Below, piece by piece: positions 17,784-27,035 of a DNA stretch of 64,000 nt. The notes beneath the pieces are model-generated. The model was not told the origin of the DNA and searched no databases. It was given only the letters and a program-made list of their open reading frames with translations. How positions within the stretch are numbered: the stretch's first letter is position 1; the number at the start of each line of letters is the position of its first letter. This stretch comes from an uncultured Slackia sp. (GTDB lineage Bacteria > Actinomycetota > Coriobacteriia > Coriobacteriales > Eggerthellaceae). The stretch spans positions 1-64,000 of the forward strand of contig NZ_CAUHPG010000010.1 in assembly GCF_959608125.1 (NCBI RefSeq), read 5' to 3'. A program made the position numbers and the translations under genes.

Positions 17784-19609
17784 GCGAGCCTTCCTTCCTT
17801 GCGCAGGATTCCGCATCCGTAATGGTCGCAGCTCAGGCAGCGCGCCGCCTCCTGGCGCATCTCCTGCTCCGAGAACCCGTATTCCACCAGCTCGAAATCG
17901 TGGCGGCGCTGCTCGCCCGGCCTTTCGCCGAGAACAGCGCGACCCCACGGCATTCGGTCGTGCTGCGAGACCGGATCGAATACGATATCGAGCGACAGCT
18001 CCCGATGAAAGCCGAGGTCGGCGTCGATCGAACGCGCAGCCTGCTTGCCGTCGGCGATCGCGATGATCGCCGATGCGGGACCGCGCATGCAGTCGCCGCC
18101 CGCATAGACGCCTGCGGCATCGATGCAGCGCAGCTTGTCATCGACGACGAGGGTCTTGCGCTCGCATGCGAGGCCCGCGCCCTCGAACGGCGCCGAGAGG
18201 ACATCCTGGCCGACGGCCACCACCACAGCCTGGCATGCGATGGATTCGACCGGGCGCTGTGCGGGCACAGGAGACGGGCGGCCGTTGCGGACAGGGCCCG
18301 TGACCTGCGGCTGAATCTGCAGCCCGCACACGCGGCCCGCCTCGTCGGTCTCGATCCGCACAGGCGCCGAGAGGTCGGCGATGTGGCAGCCGTCGGCCAC
18401 TGCGCCCTCGATTTCCTCGGGCAGCGCCGTCATGTCGGCCGCGCGACGACGATAGACCACGGTGACGCTTTTCGCTCCCAGACGGATGGCCGTGCGAGCG
18501 GCGTCCATCGCGACGTTGCCGCCGCCGATGACGCACACGTCCATTCCCTTCCAGTCGGGAAGCTCGCCCGATGCCACCTCGCGCAGCATCTCGACCGCCG
18601 ATACGACGCCTGCGGCGTCTTCGCCCTCGATGCCGACGCGCTTGTCGCCGTGCGCGCCGATCGCGACGTACAGCGCATCGTAATCGCGTCGCACGTCCTC
18701 GATCGGCAGGTCGACGCCCACGTCGACGCCGTAGACGATTTTCACGCCCGCCGCCTCGATCGACGCGATTTCGGCATCGAGGATGTCTTTGGGAAAACGG
18801 TAGTTGGGAATGCCGTAGCGCAGCATGCCGCCCGGCTTCTCGAGGCGTTCGAACACCGTGACGTCGTGGCCGAGACGCGCCAAGTAGTAGGCCGCAGAAA
18901 GGCCGGACGGGCCGGAACCCGCCACGGCGATCTTCTTGCCCGTGGCCTCGAGGCGCGATGCGGCGCGCGGCCGCGTCTCATGATCGACGGCATAGCGCTT
19001 CATGCCCCGGATGTTGATCGCATCGTCGACCAGCGCGCGGCGACAAGTCTGCTCGCAAGGATGCTCGCAGACGTAGGCGCACGCCGAAGGAAACGGGTTG
19101 TCTTTCCTGATCAGTTCGACCGCATCATCGAAGCGACCCGCGGCCGTCAGCGCGATATAGCCCGGAACGTCGACGTGCGCAGGACACGACACCGTGCATG
19201 GCACGCCCTGAGACGAGCTGCGCAGGCAGCTTCCATGCTCCATATGCTGTTCGAAATCGTCATGGAACGCCGCAAGGCTCACGAGCACCTGCTCGGCCGC
19301 CTGGTAGCCGATAGCGCAATCGGACGTATCCCTGATATGCTCGGCAAGCGAACGCAGGCGCGCAAGCGCACCCGAATCCGCTTTGCCGTCGATGATGTCT
19401 TCCAGCATGCTCGAAACGCTCGCAAGCCCGATACGGCACGGAACGCACTTCCCGCAGCTTTGCGCATGCGCAACGCCCACCTGGGCGCGCGTCATATCGA
19501 CCGGACATGTCCCCCGCGCGGTCGCGCCGAGACGCCGCGCCGTATCGTTGCACTGCGCGGCGAGCCGTCCATGAAGCGATGCCCGCGCGTACCCCTTCGC
19601 AATGCCCAT
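17777..19609 (-). CDS. NAD(P)-linked iron-sulfur flavoprotein (NuoF 4Fe-4S module fused to GltD-like domain), hydrogenase partner
   Basis: A 610-residue protein. Residues ~45-105 match the C-terminal iron-sulfur module of NuoF/HydB (SCGKCVPCRIG 51-61, distant Cys at 98), but the FMN/NADH-binding part of NuoF is missing. A GltD/NfnB-like region follows: a cysteine-rich Fer4_20-type segment (CTVSCPAHVDVPGY at 138-151; CEHPCEQTCRR at 181-191), an FAD site GSGPSG (231-236) and a second nucleotide site GGGNVAMDAARTAIRLG. The tail holds CLSCDHYGCG. It probably passes electrons between NAD(P)H and the hydrogenase. The ATG at 19609 follows GGGAGGAG; it overlaps hydA by seven bases. Confidence 0.85.
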   Translation of the reverse strand: MGIAKGYARASLHGRLAAQCNDTARRLGATARGTCPVDMTRAQVGVAHAQSCGKCVPCRIGLASVSSMLEDIIDGKADSGALARLRSLAEHIRDTSDCAIGYQAAEQVLVSLAAFHDDFEQHMEHGSCLRSSSQGVPCTVSCPAHVDVPGYIALTAAGRFDDAVELIRKDNPFPSACAYVCEHPCEQTCRRALVDDAINIRGMKRYAVDHETRPRAASRLEATGKKIAVAGSGPSGLSAAYYLARLGHDVTVFERLEKPGGMLRYGIPNYRFPKDILDAEIASIEAAGVKIVYGVDVGVDLPIEDVRRDYDALYVAIGAHGDKRVGIEGEDAAGVVSAVEMLREVASGELPDWKGMDVCVIGGGNVAMDAARTAIRLGAKSVTVVYRRRAADMTALPEEIEGAVADGCHIADLSAPVRIETDEAGRVCGLQIQPQVTGPVRNGRPSPVPAQRPVESIACQAVVVAVGQDVLSAPFEGAGLACERKTLVVDDKLRCIDAAGVYAGGDCMRGPASAIIAIADGKQAARSIDADLGFHRELSLDIVFDPVSQHDRMPWGRAVLGERPGEQRRHDFELVEYGFSEQEMRQEAARCLSCDHYGCGILRKEGRLAW

Positions 19610-19883
19610 GCTTCTCCTCCCGACAAGACCCCGTAGGGCCGCCTGATCCGTTCCCGCCCCGATAAAAGCCCGCCTAGAAACGCGAGCGCCGCGTTTCGCT
19701 CCAAGTGCCGCTCTATGGTCGGAAAAGCGAAACGGAATATAAGCGAGATGCGTCATGATACCATCGCGCGACGGTCCTCCGCCGAAAGCGAAAGAAAAGA
19801 TACGGCATGGAAATAGAAAATGCCGCCCGCCGACGGTCGCAGCGCACCGTGGCGGACGACTTTCACCCAGTCGATAGACGAAA

Positions 19884-20996
19884 CTAGTTTTCCGTAAGAA
19901 CCTTCGTGGAAGCTACATTTCCAGGGGCTATCATAAGCACGCCGACGCTGCCTTCCTCGGGCGCGTCGAAGTACAGCGTGCCGTCGATAACCTCGCTCAT
20001 CGAGAAACGGTCGTCGGACTTGAACGTGATCACCGCATCCACGCCCGAAATCACGGAAAAAGGCGTAGGGTCGGACGTAAACGCCACCACGGTATCGACA
20101 TGAGCCGCCTCGAAACGACCCAGCACGTCTTCGATGTGCTTCACCAACGCCGGATCGATCGCTGCGGGATCGACGGCGGCGAACAGCTCGGATACGCTTC
20201 CGTAAGCGCTCTTCACACGCGTCGTGGTCTTCTCATCGACCGATCCGGGTTCGCCCGACGGCGTGGTAACGGTCGTCTTCGTCGTCTTCGTCGTGGTCGT
20301 CGTCGGCATAGAAAAGCCCCCCGTCATATCCGCGGGAATGCTGAAGAAGCCGTAAGTATGGCCGTCTTTCATAATGATGCGGCCGCTCACGAATTCACGC
20401 AGCGAATCCGAGTGGATTTCGATGACGGAGGCCTTTTTACCCTCATAGATCGCACGCGCTTCCTCCATCGTCATCTCCCCGTCGGAAGCCCCGTCAGCAG
20501 CATACTGCGTCTGCGAAGAAGCGCTTTCGGCATCCTCGGCCGAAGATATCTTAGCCGATGAAGACGGAATCAGAATGGGCTTGACATCCCTTCCTTGCGC
20601 ATCGGCCGCCTTGTCGTCGACCTGCGACGAATCCTTCTTTCGCACCGTTCCGTCGAACAGCACCACATCGTAGCCCGACATGTCTCCAGCGACATCGTCG
20701 ATGCTCGTAGCCGCGACGTTGAGCCCGCGGCCCGCGTTCGAGATGTACGACGTCAGCAGGACGAAGCCCGCAACGACCAGCACGGCGAACACGGCGAGCG
20801 CGATGCGTTCGCGCTTATGCTGCTTCGCCGCACGCGACGCAGCGACCGAACGGGCGTCGAGCAGGCGCGCTGCCTCGGCCGAGCATGAAAACGACGGCTC
20901 ATCCCCTTCGCCCCGGCCGCACGCACATGACGCGCCCTTCTCGAACGCGGCGCCATTTTCCTCGGGCGATGAGGCACCGGCGTCATGGCGCCTCAT
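19884..20996 (-). CDS. Single-pass membrane-anchored protein of unknown function, coupled to uvrA
   Basis: A 370-residue protein. The N-terminal ~65 residues are cytoplasmic and rich in Ala, Glu and Cys. One transmembrane helix follows ([20 protein letters not shown], ~69-88). The extracytoplasmic part has a threonine-rich linker ([16 protein letters not shown]) and ends in a compact region with [20 protein letters not shown] that may fold independently. No enzyme motif is recognised. The ATG at 20996 overlaps the uvrA stop codon by four bases, so translation is coupled although the predicted locations (envelope and cytosol) differ. The frame continues upstream inside uvrA, which I reject. 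Confidence 0.75.
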   Translation of the reverse strand: MRRHDAGASSPEENGAAFEKGASCACGRGEGDEPSFSCSAEAARLLDARSVAASRAAKQHKRERIALAVFAVLVVAGFVLLTSYISNAGRGLNVAATSIDDVAGDMSGYDVVLFDGTVRKKDSSQVDDKAADAQGRDVKPILIPSSSAKISSAEDAESASSQTQYAADGASDGEMTMEEARAIYEGKKASVIEIHSDSLREFVSGRIIMKDGHTYGFFSIPADMTGGFSMPTTTTTKTTKTTVTTPSGEPGSVDEKTTTRVKSAYGSVSELFAAVDPAAIDPALVKHIEDVLGRFEAAHVDTVVAFTSDPTPFSVISGVDAVITFKSDDRFSMSEVIDGTLYFDAPEEGSVGVLMIAPGNVASTKVLTEN

Positions 20997-23875
20997 CGTC
21001 CGGCCTCCAGAAGAGGACGCAGGAAACGGCCGGTGTGGCTTTCCGGCGTGGCGGCCACCTCCTCGGGCGTACCCGCCACGAGAATCGAGCCGCCGCGCGC
21101 ACCACCCTCGGGTCCCAGGTCGATCACGCGGTCGGCGCACTTGATCACATCGAGGTTATGCTCGACCACCAGGACGGTATTGCCCTTGTCGACCAGGCGC
21201 TGCAGCACGTCGAGCAGCTGGCGCACGTCTTCCATATGCAGGCCCGTAGTAGGCTCGTCGAGGATGTAGAACGTCTTGCCGGTCTGGCGGCGCTGCAGCT
21301 CGCTGGCCAGCTTCACACGCTGGGCTTCGCCGCCCGAAAGCGTGGTGGCGGGTTGCCCCAGACGGATGTAGCCCAAACCGACGTCGTGCAGGGTCTGCAG
21401 CTTGCGCGCCAGGCCGGGGATGTTCTTAAAGAACTCGAGGGCCTCTTCGACCGTCATATCGAGCACGTCGTAGACGTTCTTGCCGCGATAGGCGACCTGA
21501 AGCGTTTCGCGGTTGTAGCGCTTGCCTCCGCACACTTCGCACGGCACGTAGACGTCCGGCAGGAAATGCATCTCGATCTTGATCTGGCCGTCGCCCTTGC
21601 ACGCTTCGCAACGCCCCCCGCTCACGTTGAAGCTGAAGCGGCCGGGCGCGTAACCGCGCGCCTTTGCCTCCTGGGTGCTCGCGAACAGAGCGCGGATGTC
21701 GTCCCACAGCCCGATATAGGTCGCGGGATTCGAACGCGGCGTACGACCGATAGGGCTCTGGTCGATATCGATTACCTTGTCGAGCGCCTCGTAGCCGGAA
21801 AGCTTGCGGTAGGCGCCCGTGCGATGATGGGCGCGGTTGATGCGGTTCGCCAAGGCGGGGGCGAGCGTATCGGTGATCAACGAGCTCTTGCCCGAACCCG
21901 ACACGCCCGTCACCACGGTAAGCGTTCCGATTTCGACCTCGACCGTCACATTCTTCAGATTGTTTTCGGACGCGCCCGTGAGCTTGACCGACCCTCTGCG
22001 GGGGCGGCGGCGTTCGGCAGGCACTTCGATACGGCGGCGCCCGGACAGGTAATCGGCCGTGAAGCTTCCTTCGGCCGCGGCCACCTGGTCGGGCGCGCCT
22101 GCGGCGACAACCGCGCCGCCGCGCTCGCCTGCACCGGGACCCATGTCGATAACGTAGTCGGCATGACGAATCGTATCTTCGTCATGCTCGACCACGATCA
22201 CGGTATTGCCCAGATCGCGCAGATGCTCGAGCGTCGCGATCAGGCGTTCGTTATCGCGCTGATGCAGGCCGATCGAAGGTTCGTCCAGAATATAGAGCAC
22301 GCCCATCAAGCCTGCGCCGATTTGCGTGGCCAGGCGGATGCGCTGCGCTTCGCCGCCCGAAAGCGACGCCGTCGCGCGCTCGAGCGTCAGATAATCGAGG
22401 CCCACATCGACAAGGAACTTCAATCGCGCGCGGATTTCTTTGACGATCGCCGCGCCGATCGTCGCCTCGCGCTCGCTCAGCTCGAGGGCGTCGAAGAACG
22501 CCAGCGAATCGACCGCCGCCATCTCGCAGACCTCATGGATGTTCTTGCCGCCAACTGTAACGGCCAGGATTTCGGGACGCAAACGCTTACCGCCGCAAGT
22601 CGCGCACGGGATGGTGGCGAAGTACTTGCCGTATTTGTCACGCTGGGAATCGGATTGCGCATCCTTGTAGCGGCCGAGGACCGCCTCGCAGGCGCCTTCC
22701 CAATCGATGTTCCAATAGGTTTCACGGCCGTCGACGGTCACGTAGTCGACACGGACCTTCTCTTTCTCGATGCCGAACAGGAGCGCATCGCGGACCTTTT
22801 TCGGCAGGTCTTCCCACGCGGTGGCGGGATCGGCGCCCATATGCGCGCAGACAGCACGCAAGACCTGCGGGTAATAATTTCCAGTGGCGAACGGGGCGAT
22901 GGCGCCCTCGTTCAGCGACAGCGACGGGTCGGGCACAAGCAGGCTCGGATCGACCTCCTCCCTGCTGCCAAGGCCGGCGCAGTCGGGGCAGGCGCCGTAA
23001 GGCGCGTTGAAGCTGAAATCGCGCGGCTGCAGCTCGTCCATCGAATGGCCGTGCTCGGGGCACGCCAACGCGAGCGAGAAGAAATGGTCGGCCGCAGAAA
23101 TTCCCGTGAAACCGGGCGTCGTCTTCAGCGCGTCTTCGGAGGCGGGCTCGTCGTCGACGATATGGACGACGACGCGGCCTTCGGCAAGCCTGGTGGCGAC
23201 TTCGACCGATTCGGCGATGCGGCCCTGCGCGGAATCCTTGAGCACCACGCGGTCGACCACCACGTCGATCGTATGCTTGAATTTCTTATCGAGCTTCACC
23301 GGCTCGTTTCCGAGCTTGACCACCTCGCCGTCGATGCGCACGCGGGAAAAGCCCTCTTTCTGCAAATCGGCGAGAATCTTGGTGTGTTCGCCCTTGCGCC
23401 CCACCACGACAGGCGCCAGGATCAGCGCGCGCTTGCCTTCGCCAAGACCAAGAATCTCGTCGGTGACCTGGTCGGTGGTGCGCTTCTTGATTTCACGGCC
23501 GCATTCCGGGCAATGCGGAATGCCGATGCGCGCGTACAGCAGACGCAGGTAATCGTAGATTTCCGTCGTGGTTCCCACGGTCGAGCGCGGGTTTTTCGAC
23601 GTGGTTTTCTGATCGATCGCAACGGCCGGCGAAAGGCCGTCGATGCTGTCGAGGTCGGGCTTGTTCATCTGGCCCAAAAACTGACGCGCATAGGCCGAAA
23701 GGCTTTCGACATACCTACGCTGACCCTCGGCGTAGATGGTGTCGAAGGCCAGGCTCGACTTGCCGCTTCCCGAAAGACCGGTGATGACCACCAGCTTGTC
23801 GCGCGGTATGGTCACGCTCACATCTTTGAGATTGTGCTCACGGGCCCCTTTGACCACGATGGAATCGCTTGCCAC
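20993..23875 (-). CDS. uvrA: Excinuclease ABC subunit A
   Basis: DNA damage recognition ATPase of nucleotide excision repair. It is 960 residues, full length, with two ABC modules: Walker [10 protein letters not shown] and GVSGSGKSS, signatures [12 protein letters not shown] and [12 protein letters not shown], the zinc-binding CPECG and [18 protein letters not shown] sites, and the conserved [12 protein letters not shown] and [12 protein letters not shown]alker B regions. The start is a GTG at 23875 with GAGAGG upstream. A LexA-box-like dyad overlaps the translation start region (23880-23894), suggesting SOS control. The ATL-like protein at 8496 could feed lesions into this pathway. Confidence 0.98.
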   Translation of the reverse strand: MASDSIVVKGAREHNLKDVSVTIPRDKLVVITGLSGSGKSSLAFDTIYAEGQRRYVESLSAYARQFLGQMNKPDLDSIDGLSPAVAIDQKTTSKNPRSTVGTTTEIYDYLRLLYARIGIPHCPECGREIKKRTTDQVTDEILGLGEGKRALILAPVVVGRKGEHTKILADLQKEGFSRVRIDGEVVKLGNEPVKLDKKFKHTIDVVVDRVVLKDSAQGRIAESVEVATRLAEGRVVVHIVDDEPASEDALKTTPGFTGISAADHFFSLALACPEHGHSMDELQPRDFSFNAPYGACPDCAGLGSREEVDPSLLVPDPSLSLNEGAIAPFATGNYYPQVLRAVCAHMGADPATAWEDLPKKVRDALLFGIEKEKVRVDYVTVDGRETYWNIDWEGACEAVLGRYKDAQSDSQRDKYGKYFATIPCATCGGKRLRPEILAVTVGGKNIHEVCEMAAVDSLAFFDALELSEREATIGAAIVKEIRARLKFLVDVGLDYLTLERATASLSGGEAQRIRLATQIGAGLMGVLYILDEPSIGLHQRDNERLIATLEHLRDLGNTVIVVEHDEDTIRHADYVIDMGPGAGERGGAVVAAGAPDQVAAAEGSFTADYLSGRRRIEVPAERRRPRRGSVKLTGASENNLKNVTVEVEIGTLTVVTGVSGSGKSSLITDTLAPALANRINRAHHRTGAYRKLSGYEALDKVIDIDQSPIGRTPRSNPATYIGLWDDIRALFASTQEAKARGYAPGRFSFNVSGGRCEACKGDGQIKIEMHFLPDVYVPCEVCGGKRYNRETLQVAYRGKNVYDVLDMTVEEALEFFKNIPGLARKLQTLHDVGLGYIRLGQPATTLSGGEAQRVKLASELQRRQTGKTFYILDEPTTGLHMEDVRQLLDVLQRLVDKGNTVLVVEHNLDVIKCADRVIDLGPEGGARGGSILVAGTPEEVAATPESHTGRFLRPLLEAGR

Positions 23876-23879
23876 TTTC

Positions 23880-23894
23880 CGAACCTCTCTTCGA
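23880..23894 (-). promoter_or_regulatory. Possible SOS (LexA) box upstream of uvrA
   Basis: CGAAC-CTCT-CTTCGA differs from the CGAAC-N4-GTTCG dyad of Gram-positive LexA sites at one position of the core. It starts only five bases from the uvrA start codon and overlaps the ribosome binding site, an unusual but workable repressor position. uvrA is a classic SOS gene. Confidence 0.35.
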
Positions 23895-23997
23895 ATGCAT
23901 TATGTGTAATTGGATAGTTTATTGCAGCGATCGGGCGTTTCGAACGGACGTACGCGAAATCCTCCATACGTCCAAAGAGCCGCGGCGCGAATACGGC

Positions 23998-24687
23998 CTA
24001 CATTCCTGGCTTCACCAAGCCGCTTTCATAGGCGGCCACCACCAGCTGAGCGCGGTCGTGGGCGTCGAGCTTCGCCATGACGCGACCGACGTGCGTGCGC
24101 ACCGTAGCGGGCGATATGACCAGCTCGTCGGCGATATCGTCATTGCTCATGCCGCGGCCGACCAGGCTCAAGATCTCGCGCTCGCGCTCGGTGAGGCCTT
24201 CGACCGCCGACCCGTCGAAGCGCGTCTTGCGCCTCGATGCCGCATAGGTTTCCACCAGGCGGCGCGTGACGGACGGCTCGATCAGGGCATCGCCCGCAGC
24301 CACCACGCGCACGGCGCGCGCCAGCTCGTCCGGTTCGACGTCTTTGAGCAAAAACCCGCTCGCACCCGCCGCCAAGGCGTCATAGACGTATTCGTCGATG
24401 TCGAACGTAGTCAAGATCAAAACGGCGACATGAGAGGCTTCGGGGTCTTCGGCCAAAATCTTGGTGGCTTCGATGCCGTTTTTGCGCGGCATGCGGATAT
24501 CCATCAGCAAGACATCGGGCCTCATCCTGCGCGCCAACGCGACCGCATCGGAGCCGTCGACCGCCTCGCCCACCACCTCGATGCCGGGAAACGATGAGAG
24601 GATGAGGCGAAAGCCTTTGCGTACGAGGTCCTGATCGTCGGCTATGGCCACGCGGATCGGCGCAGCGGGTGTTTTGCTATCGAGCAT
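23998..24687 (-). CDS. NarL/LuxR-type response regulator
   Basis: A 229-residue two-domain regulator. The receiver domain (residues ~11-125) has the acidic pair D17/D18, phosphoacceptor D63 in LLMDIRMPRKNG, and K115 in GFLLKDVEPDEL. The C-terminal LuxR helix-turn-helix follows: LTEREREILSLVGRGMSNDDIADELVISPATVRTHVGRVMAKL. The ATG at 24687 lies inside the kinase gene's 3' end (11-base overlap), with GGAG nine bases upstream, so both genes are co-translated. Target genes are not evident. Confidence 0.95.
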   Translation of the reverse strand: MLDSKTPAAPIRVAIADDQDLVRKGFRLILSSFPGIEVVGEAVDGSDAVALARRMRPDVLLMDIRMPRKNGIEATKILAEDPEASHVAVLILTTFDIDEYVYDALAAGASGFLLKDVEPDELARAVRVVAAGDALIEPSVTRRLVETYAASRRKTRFDGSAVEGLTEREREILSLVGRGMSNDDIADELVISPATVRTHVGRVMAKLDAHDRAQLVVAAYESGLVKPGM

Positions 24688-26017
24688 CGCGAACTCCTTC
24701 CAGAGGGATTTCGGCGGAAAGCGCGCATCCGCCATTTCCGGCAGCCCGGAATCGGCCGCCGAGCGCCTCGATACGCTCGGCCATGCCCCGCAGTCCATGT
24801 CCTTCGGCCTCATCGCGATCGGCTTGGGAAAAACCCACGCCGTCATCGACGTAGGACAAAGACGCCGACGAGCCGGTCGAACGCAGCGTAACATCCACAT
24901 GAGACGCATGGGCATGGCGCACCGTATTGGTGGCCGCTTCGCGTACGAGGGCGAAAAGAGCCATGTCGACGAACGCGGGAACCTTCTCTTTCTCGTAGCC
25001 GCGCGTCGAGCACGAGACATCGAGACCTGCGCGCCTAAGGTAGGACACCACGTCGTCGAGGCGCTCCGTCCCTTCCGCAGGCGCCGTCTGCGCCGCTTCG
25101 TCGCCGCGAAGCACGCCGACCATGGAGCGTATCTCGTCGAGAGCCCCTTTCGAAACGGTCCTGATGTCGCGAATCGCCTCTTTCGCCGCGACCGGATCGA
25201 GGTCGATCAGACGCTCGGCGGCGGCGGCCTGGATGGTGACCGCCGAAAGGGAATGCGCCGTGATGTCATGAACGTCACGGGCGATTCGCACGCGTTCTTC
25301 GGCGACGCGACGCGCAGCGAGCTCTTCGCGACTGCGCTCAGCCTCGTCGAGCCTGCGCTCGGTTTCGCGCGCATAGGCCCGATAGGTCCGCACCGCGAAC
25401 CCGAGCGACACCGCGGCAGCGGCGAATACGGCATTCTGCATGCGCATGATGGCGGCGAGCGTCTCGCTCGGCAGCGGCGTCGGCACCACAAGCATCACGA
25501 TGGCCGTGACAATGCCCGCGCCGACGGCGTGCCGGCCGCTCAGCTCGCTTGCCACCGTGAAGGCGGCGACGATCGGCCCGACGGCCGACAGGGCGTATCC
25601 GGACATGAAGCCGCTCGAGAAGAAGAAGCACGCCGATACGATAGCAAGCGTCGGCCACGGCGCAGCGCGGCGCAACACCAAGGGAAAAGTCGTAAACGCC
25701 AGCGCGGCGTATGCATATCCGTTAGGAACGATATTGACCAGGCCCGCCATTTCCCTGAACGGGCCGTCGACATAAAGCACCGACGTGGATGCGAGAATAA
25801 GCTGCACGCATCCGAACATGAACGCAAGCAAGGCGACCAAGGCATCGACGCCCCAATCGCGCGGACGCATGCCCGAAAGCTCGAAGGGACCCGCAGGCTC
25901 GCCCTCACGCTCACGCACCGAGTCGCCGAGCAACGACGAGATGAACGCGCGAGCCGACCGGCTCGCCTTGCCGCCGAGCTTGGAGAATGCATGGGGTTGT
26001 TTTTCGAAATCATTCAT
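24677..26017 (-). CDS. Sensor histidine kinase, NarL-partner type (HisKA_3/HATPase)
   Basis: A 446-residue membrane kinase. About 55 cytoplasmic residues precede five or six hydrophobic segments (~57-215), with no large external sensor domain, suggesting it senses within or at the membrane. The dimerisation/phosphoacceptor motif is RDVHDITAHSLSAVTIQ (phospho-His in DVHD). The ATP-binding domain shows NTVRHAHASHVDVTLR and DDGVGFSQ with a GHGLRGMAERIEALGG box. It partners the overlapping response regulator. The signal is unknown; related kinases often respond to envelope stress or small molecules. Confidence 0.93.
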   Translation of the reverse strand: MNDFEKQPHAFSKLGGKASRSARAFISSLLGDSVREREGEPAGPFELSGMRPRDWGVDALVALLAFMFGCVQLILASTSVLYVDGPFREMAGLVNIVPNGYAYAALAFTTFPLVLRRAAPWPTLAIVSACFFFSSGFMSGYALSAVGPIVAAFTVASELSGRHAVGAGIVTAIVMLVVPTPLPSETLAAIMRMQNAVFAAAAVSLGFAVRTYRAYARETERRLDEAERSREELAARRVAEERVRIARDVHDITAHSLSAVTIQAAAAERLIDLDPVAAKEAIRDIRTVSKGALDEIRSMVGVLRGDEAAQTAPAEGTERLDDVVSYLRRAGLDVSCSTRGYEKEKVPAFVDMALFALVREAATNTVRHAHASHVDVTLRSTGSSASLSYVDDGVGFSQADRDEAEGHGLRGMAERIEALGGRFRAAGNGGCALSAEIPLEGVRDAR

Positions 26018-26100
26018 CGTTTCATGCTAAGCCGTCGCGGCGCGCAATGCCATACATCCGATGGCGTATTCGCCATTCTGCCCGGTTTCGCCATATCGCT

Positions 26101-27033
26101 CTACCCGCGCGGATGCGCGCGGGCGTGCTCGTTTTTCAGCCTCGTCGGCGAAACGTGCGTATAGATCTGAGTGGTTGACAGACTCGCATGGCCGAGCATT
26201 TCCTGGACGCTGCGCAGGTCGGCGCCCCCTTCGAGAAGGTCCGTGGCGAACGTGTGGCGCACGGCGTGCGGGAAAAGCGAGGGGTCGAGGCCCGCGGCCG
26301 AAAGCGCCTTTTTGAACACCGCGCGAATGGCGTCGGAGCTCATCTTCGCACCGCGCGTGGACAGAAAGAAATACGGCGAAGGCCCCGCGCACTCGAGAAC
26401 GGGCCGCGCCTCGTCGCGATAGCGGCGCAACGCGCGGCAGGCCGCGTCATGCAGCGGCACGATCCTCTCTTTACGGCCCTTGCCGAACACCTTGACCTGC
26501 GCCCCCGCGAAATCGACGCCGTCCACGCCGAGGTTCGCGGCCTCGGACACACGCGCGCCGCACGCGTACAGAAGCTCGAGCAGCGCCTGGTCGCGCATGC
26601 CGCGCTCGTCGTCGCGATCCGCATAGACGGAAAGCAGGCGCCGCATGTCGGCGGCGCTCATCACCCGCGGCAAGCCCTTTTCGGCCTTGGGGCCCTGGAT
26701 GGACACGACCGAATCGTCGCACGGCACCCCGTTCGCCTCGAGCCAGCGGAAAAACGAGCGCATGGCCGAAAGGCGCCGGTTGGTCGTGCGCCGCGAGCAG
26801 CCGGCCGCGTCGAGCTCGGCCAGGTAGCGACGCATGGCGCGATGGTCCGCGAACAGCGGGTCGACGCCTTTTCGCGCCGCCCAACGCCCGTAATCGAACA
26901 GGTCGCAGCGATACCCTCGCACCGTATGCTCCGATGCGTTGCGCTGCAGCGCCAGAGCATCGAGGAATCGCCCGACGCAGGCGACGAAGCGCCCATCGAT
27001 CGGCGCCTGCGATATGCGCTGCGCATCGTCCAT
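26101..27033 (-). CDS. xerC: Tyrosine recombinase XerC/XerD family
   Basis: A 310-residue site-specific recombinase. The N-terminal SAM-like core-binding domain (residues ~18-105) is followed by the catalytic domain with the Arg in YACGARVSEAANL, Lys in VFGKGRKERIVPL, HAVRHTFA, and GHASLSTTQIYTHV carrying the nucleophilic Tyr. It begins three bases after the trmFO stop. The trmFO-xer arrangement is the standard one for the chromosome-dimer-resolving enzyme in Gram-positive bacteria, so a housekeeping role at dif is more likely than a role in a mobile element. Whether it is XerC or XerD cannot be told from the sequence alone. Confidence 0.92.
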   Translation of the reverse strand: MDDAQRISQAPIDGRFVACVGRFLDALALQRNASEHTVRGYRCDLFDYGRWAARKGVDPLFADHRAMRRYLAELDAAGCSRRTTNRRLSAMRSFFRWLEANGVPCDDSVVSIQGPKAEKGLPRVMSAADMRRLLSVYADRDDERGMRDQALLELLYACGARVSEAANLGVDGVDFAGAQVKVFGKGRKERIVPLHDAACRALRRYRDEARPVLECAGPSPYFFLSTRGAKMSSDAIRAVFKKALSAAGLDPSLFPHAVRHTFATDLLEGGADLRSVQEMLGHASLSTTQIYTHVSPTRLKNEHARAHPRG

Positions 27034-27035
27034 GA

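Noticed and set aside
20885..23917. 1010-codon plus-strand frame
   Set aside because: Exact antisense of uvrA, rich in Arg/His, no domain.
26101..27033. Tyrosine recombinase as a mobile-element integrase
   Set aside because: It sits directly after trmFO among core genes, far from the accessory island, in the usual xerC position.
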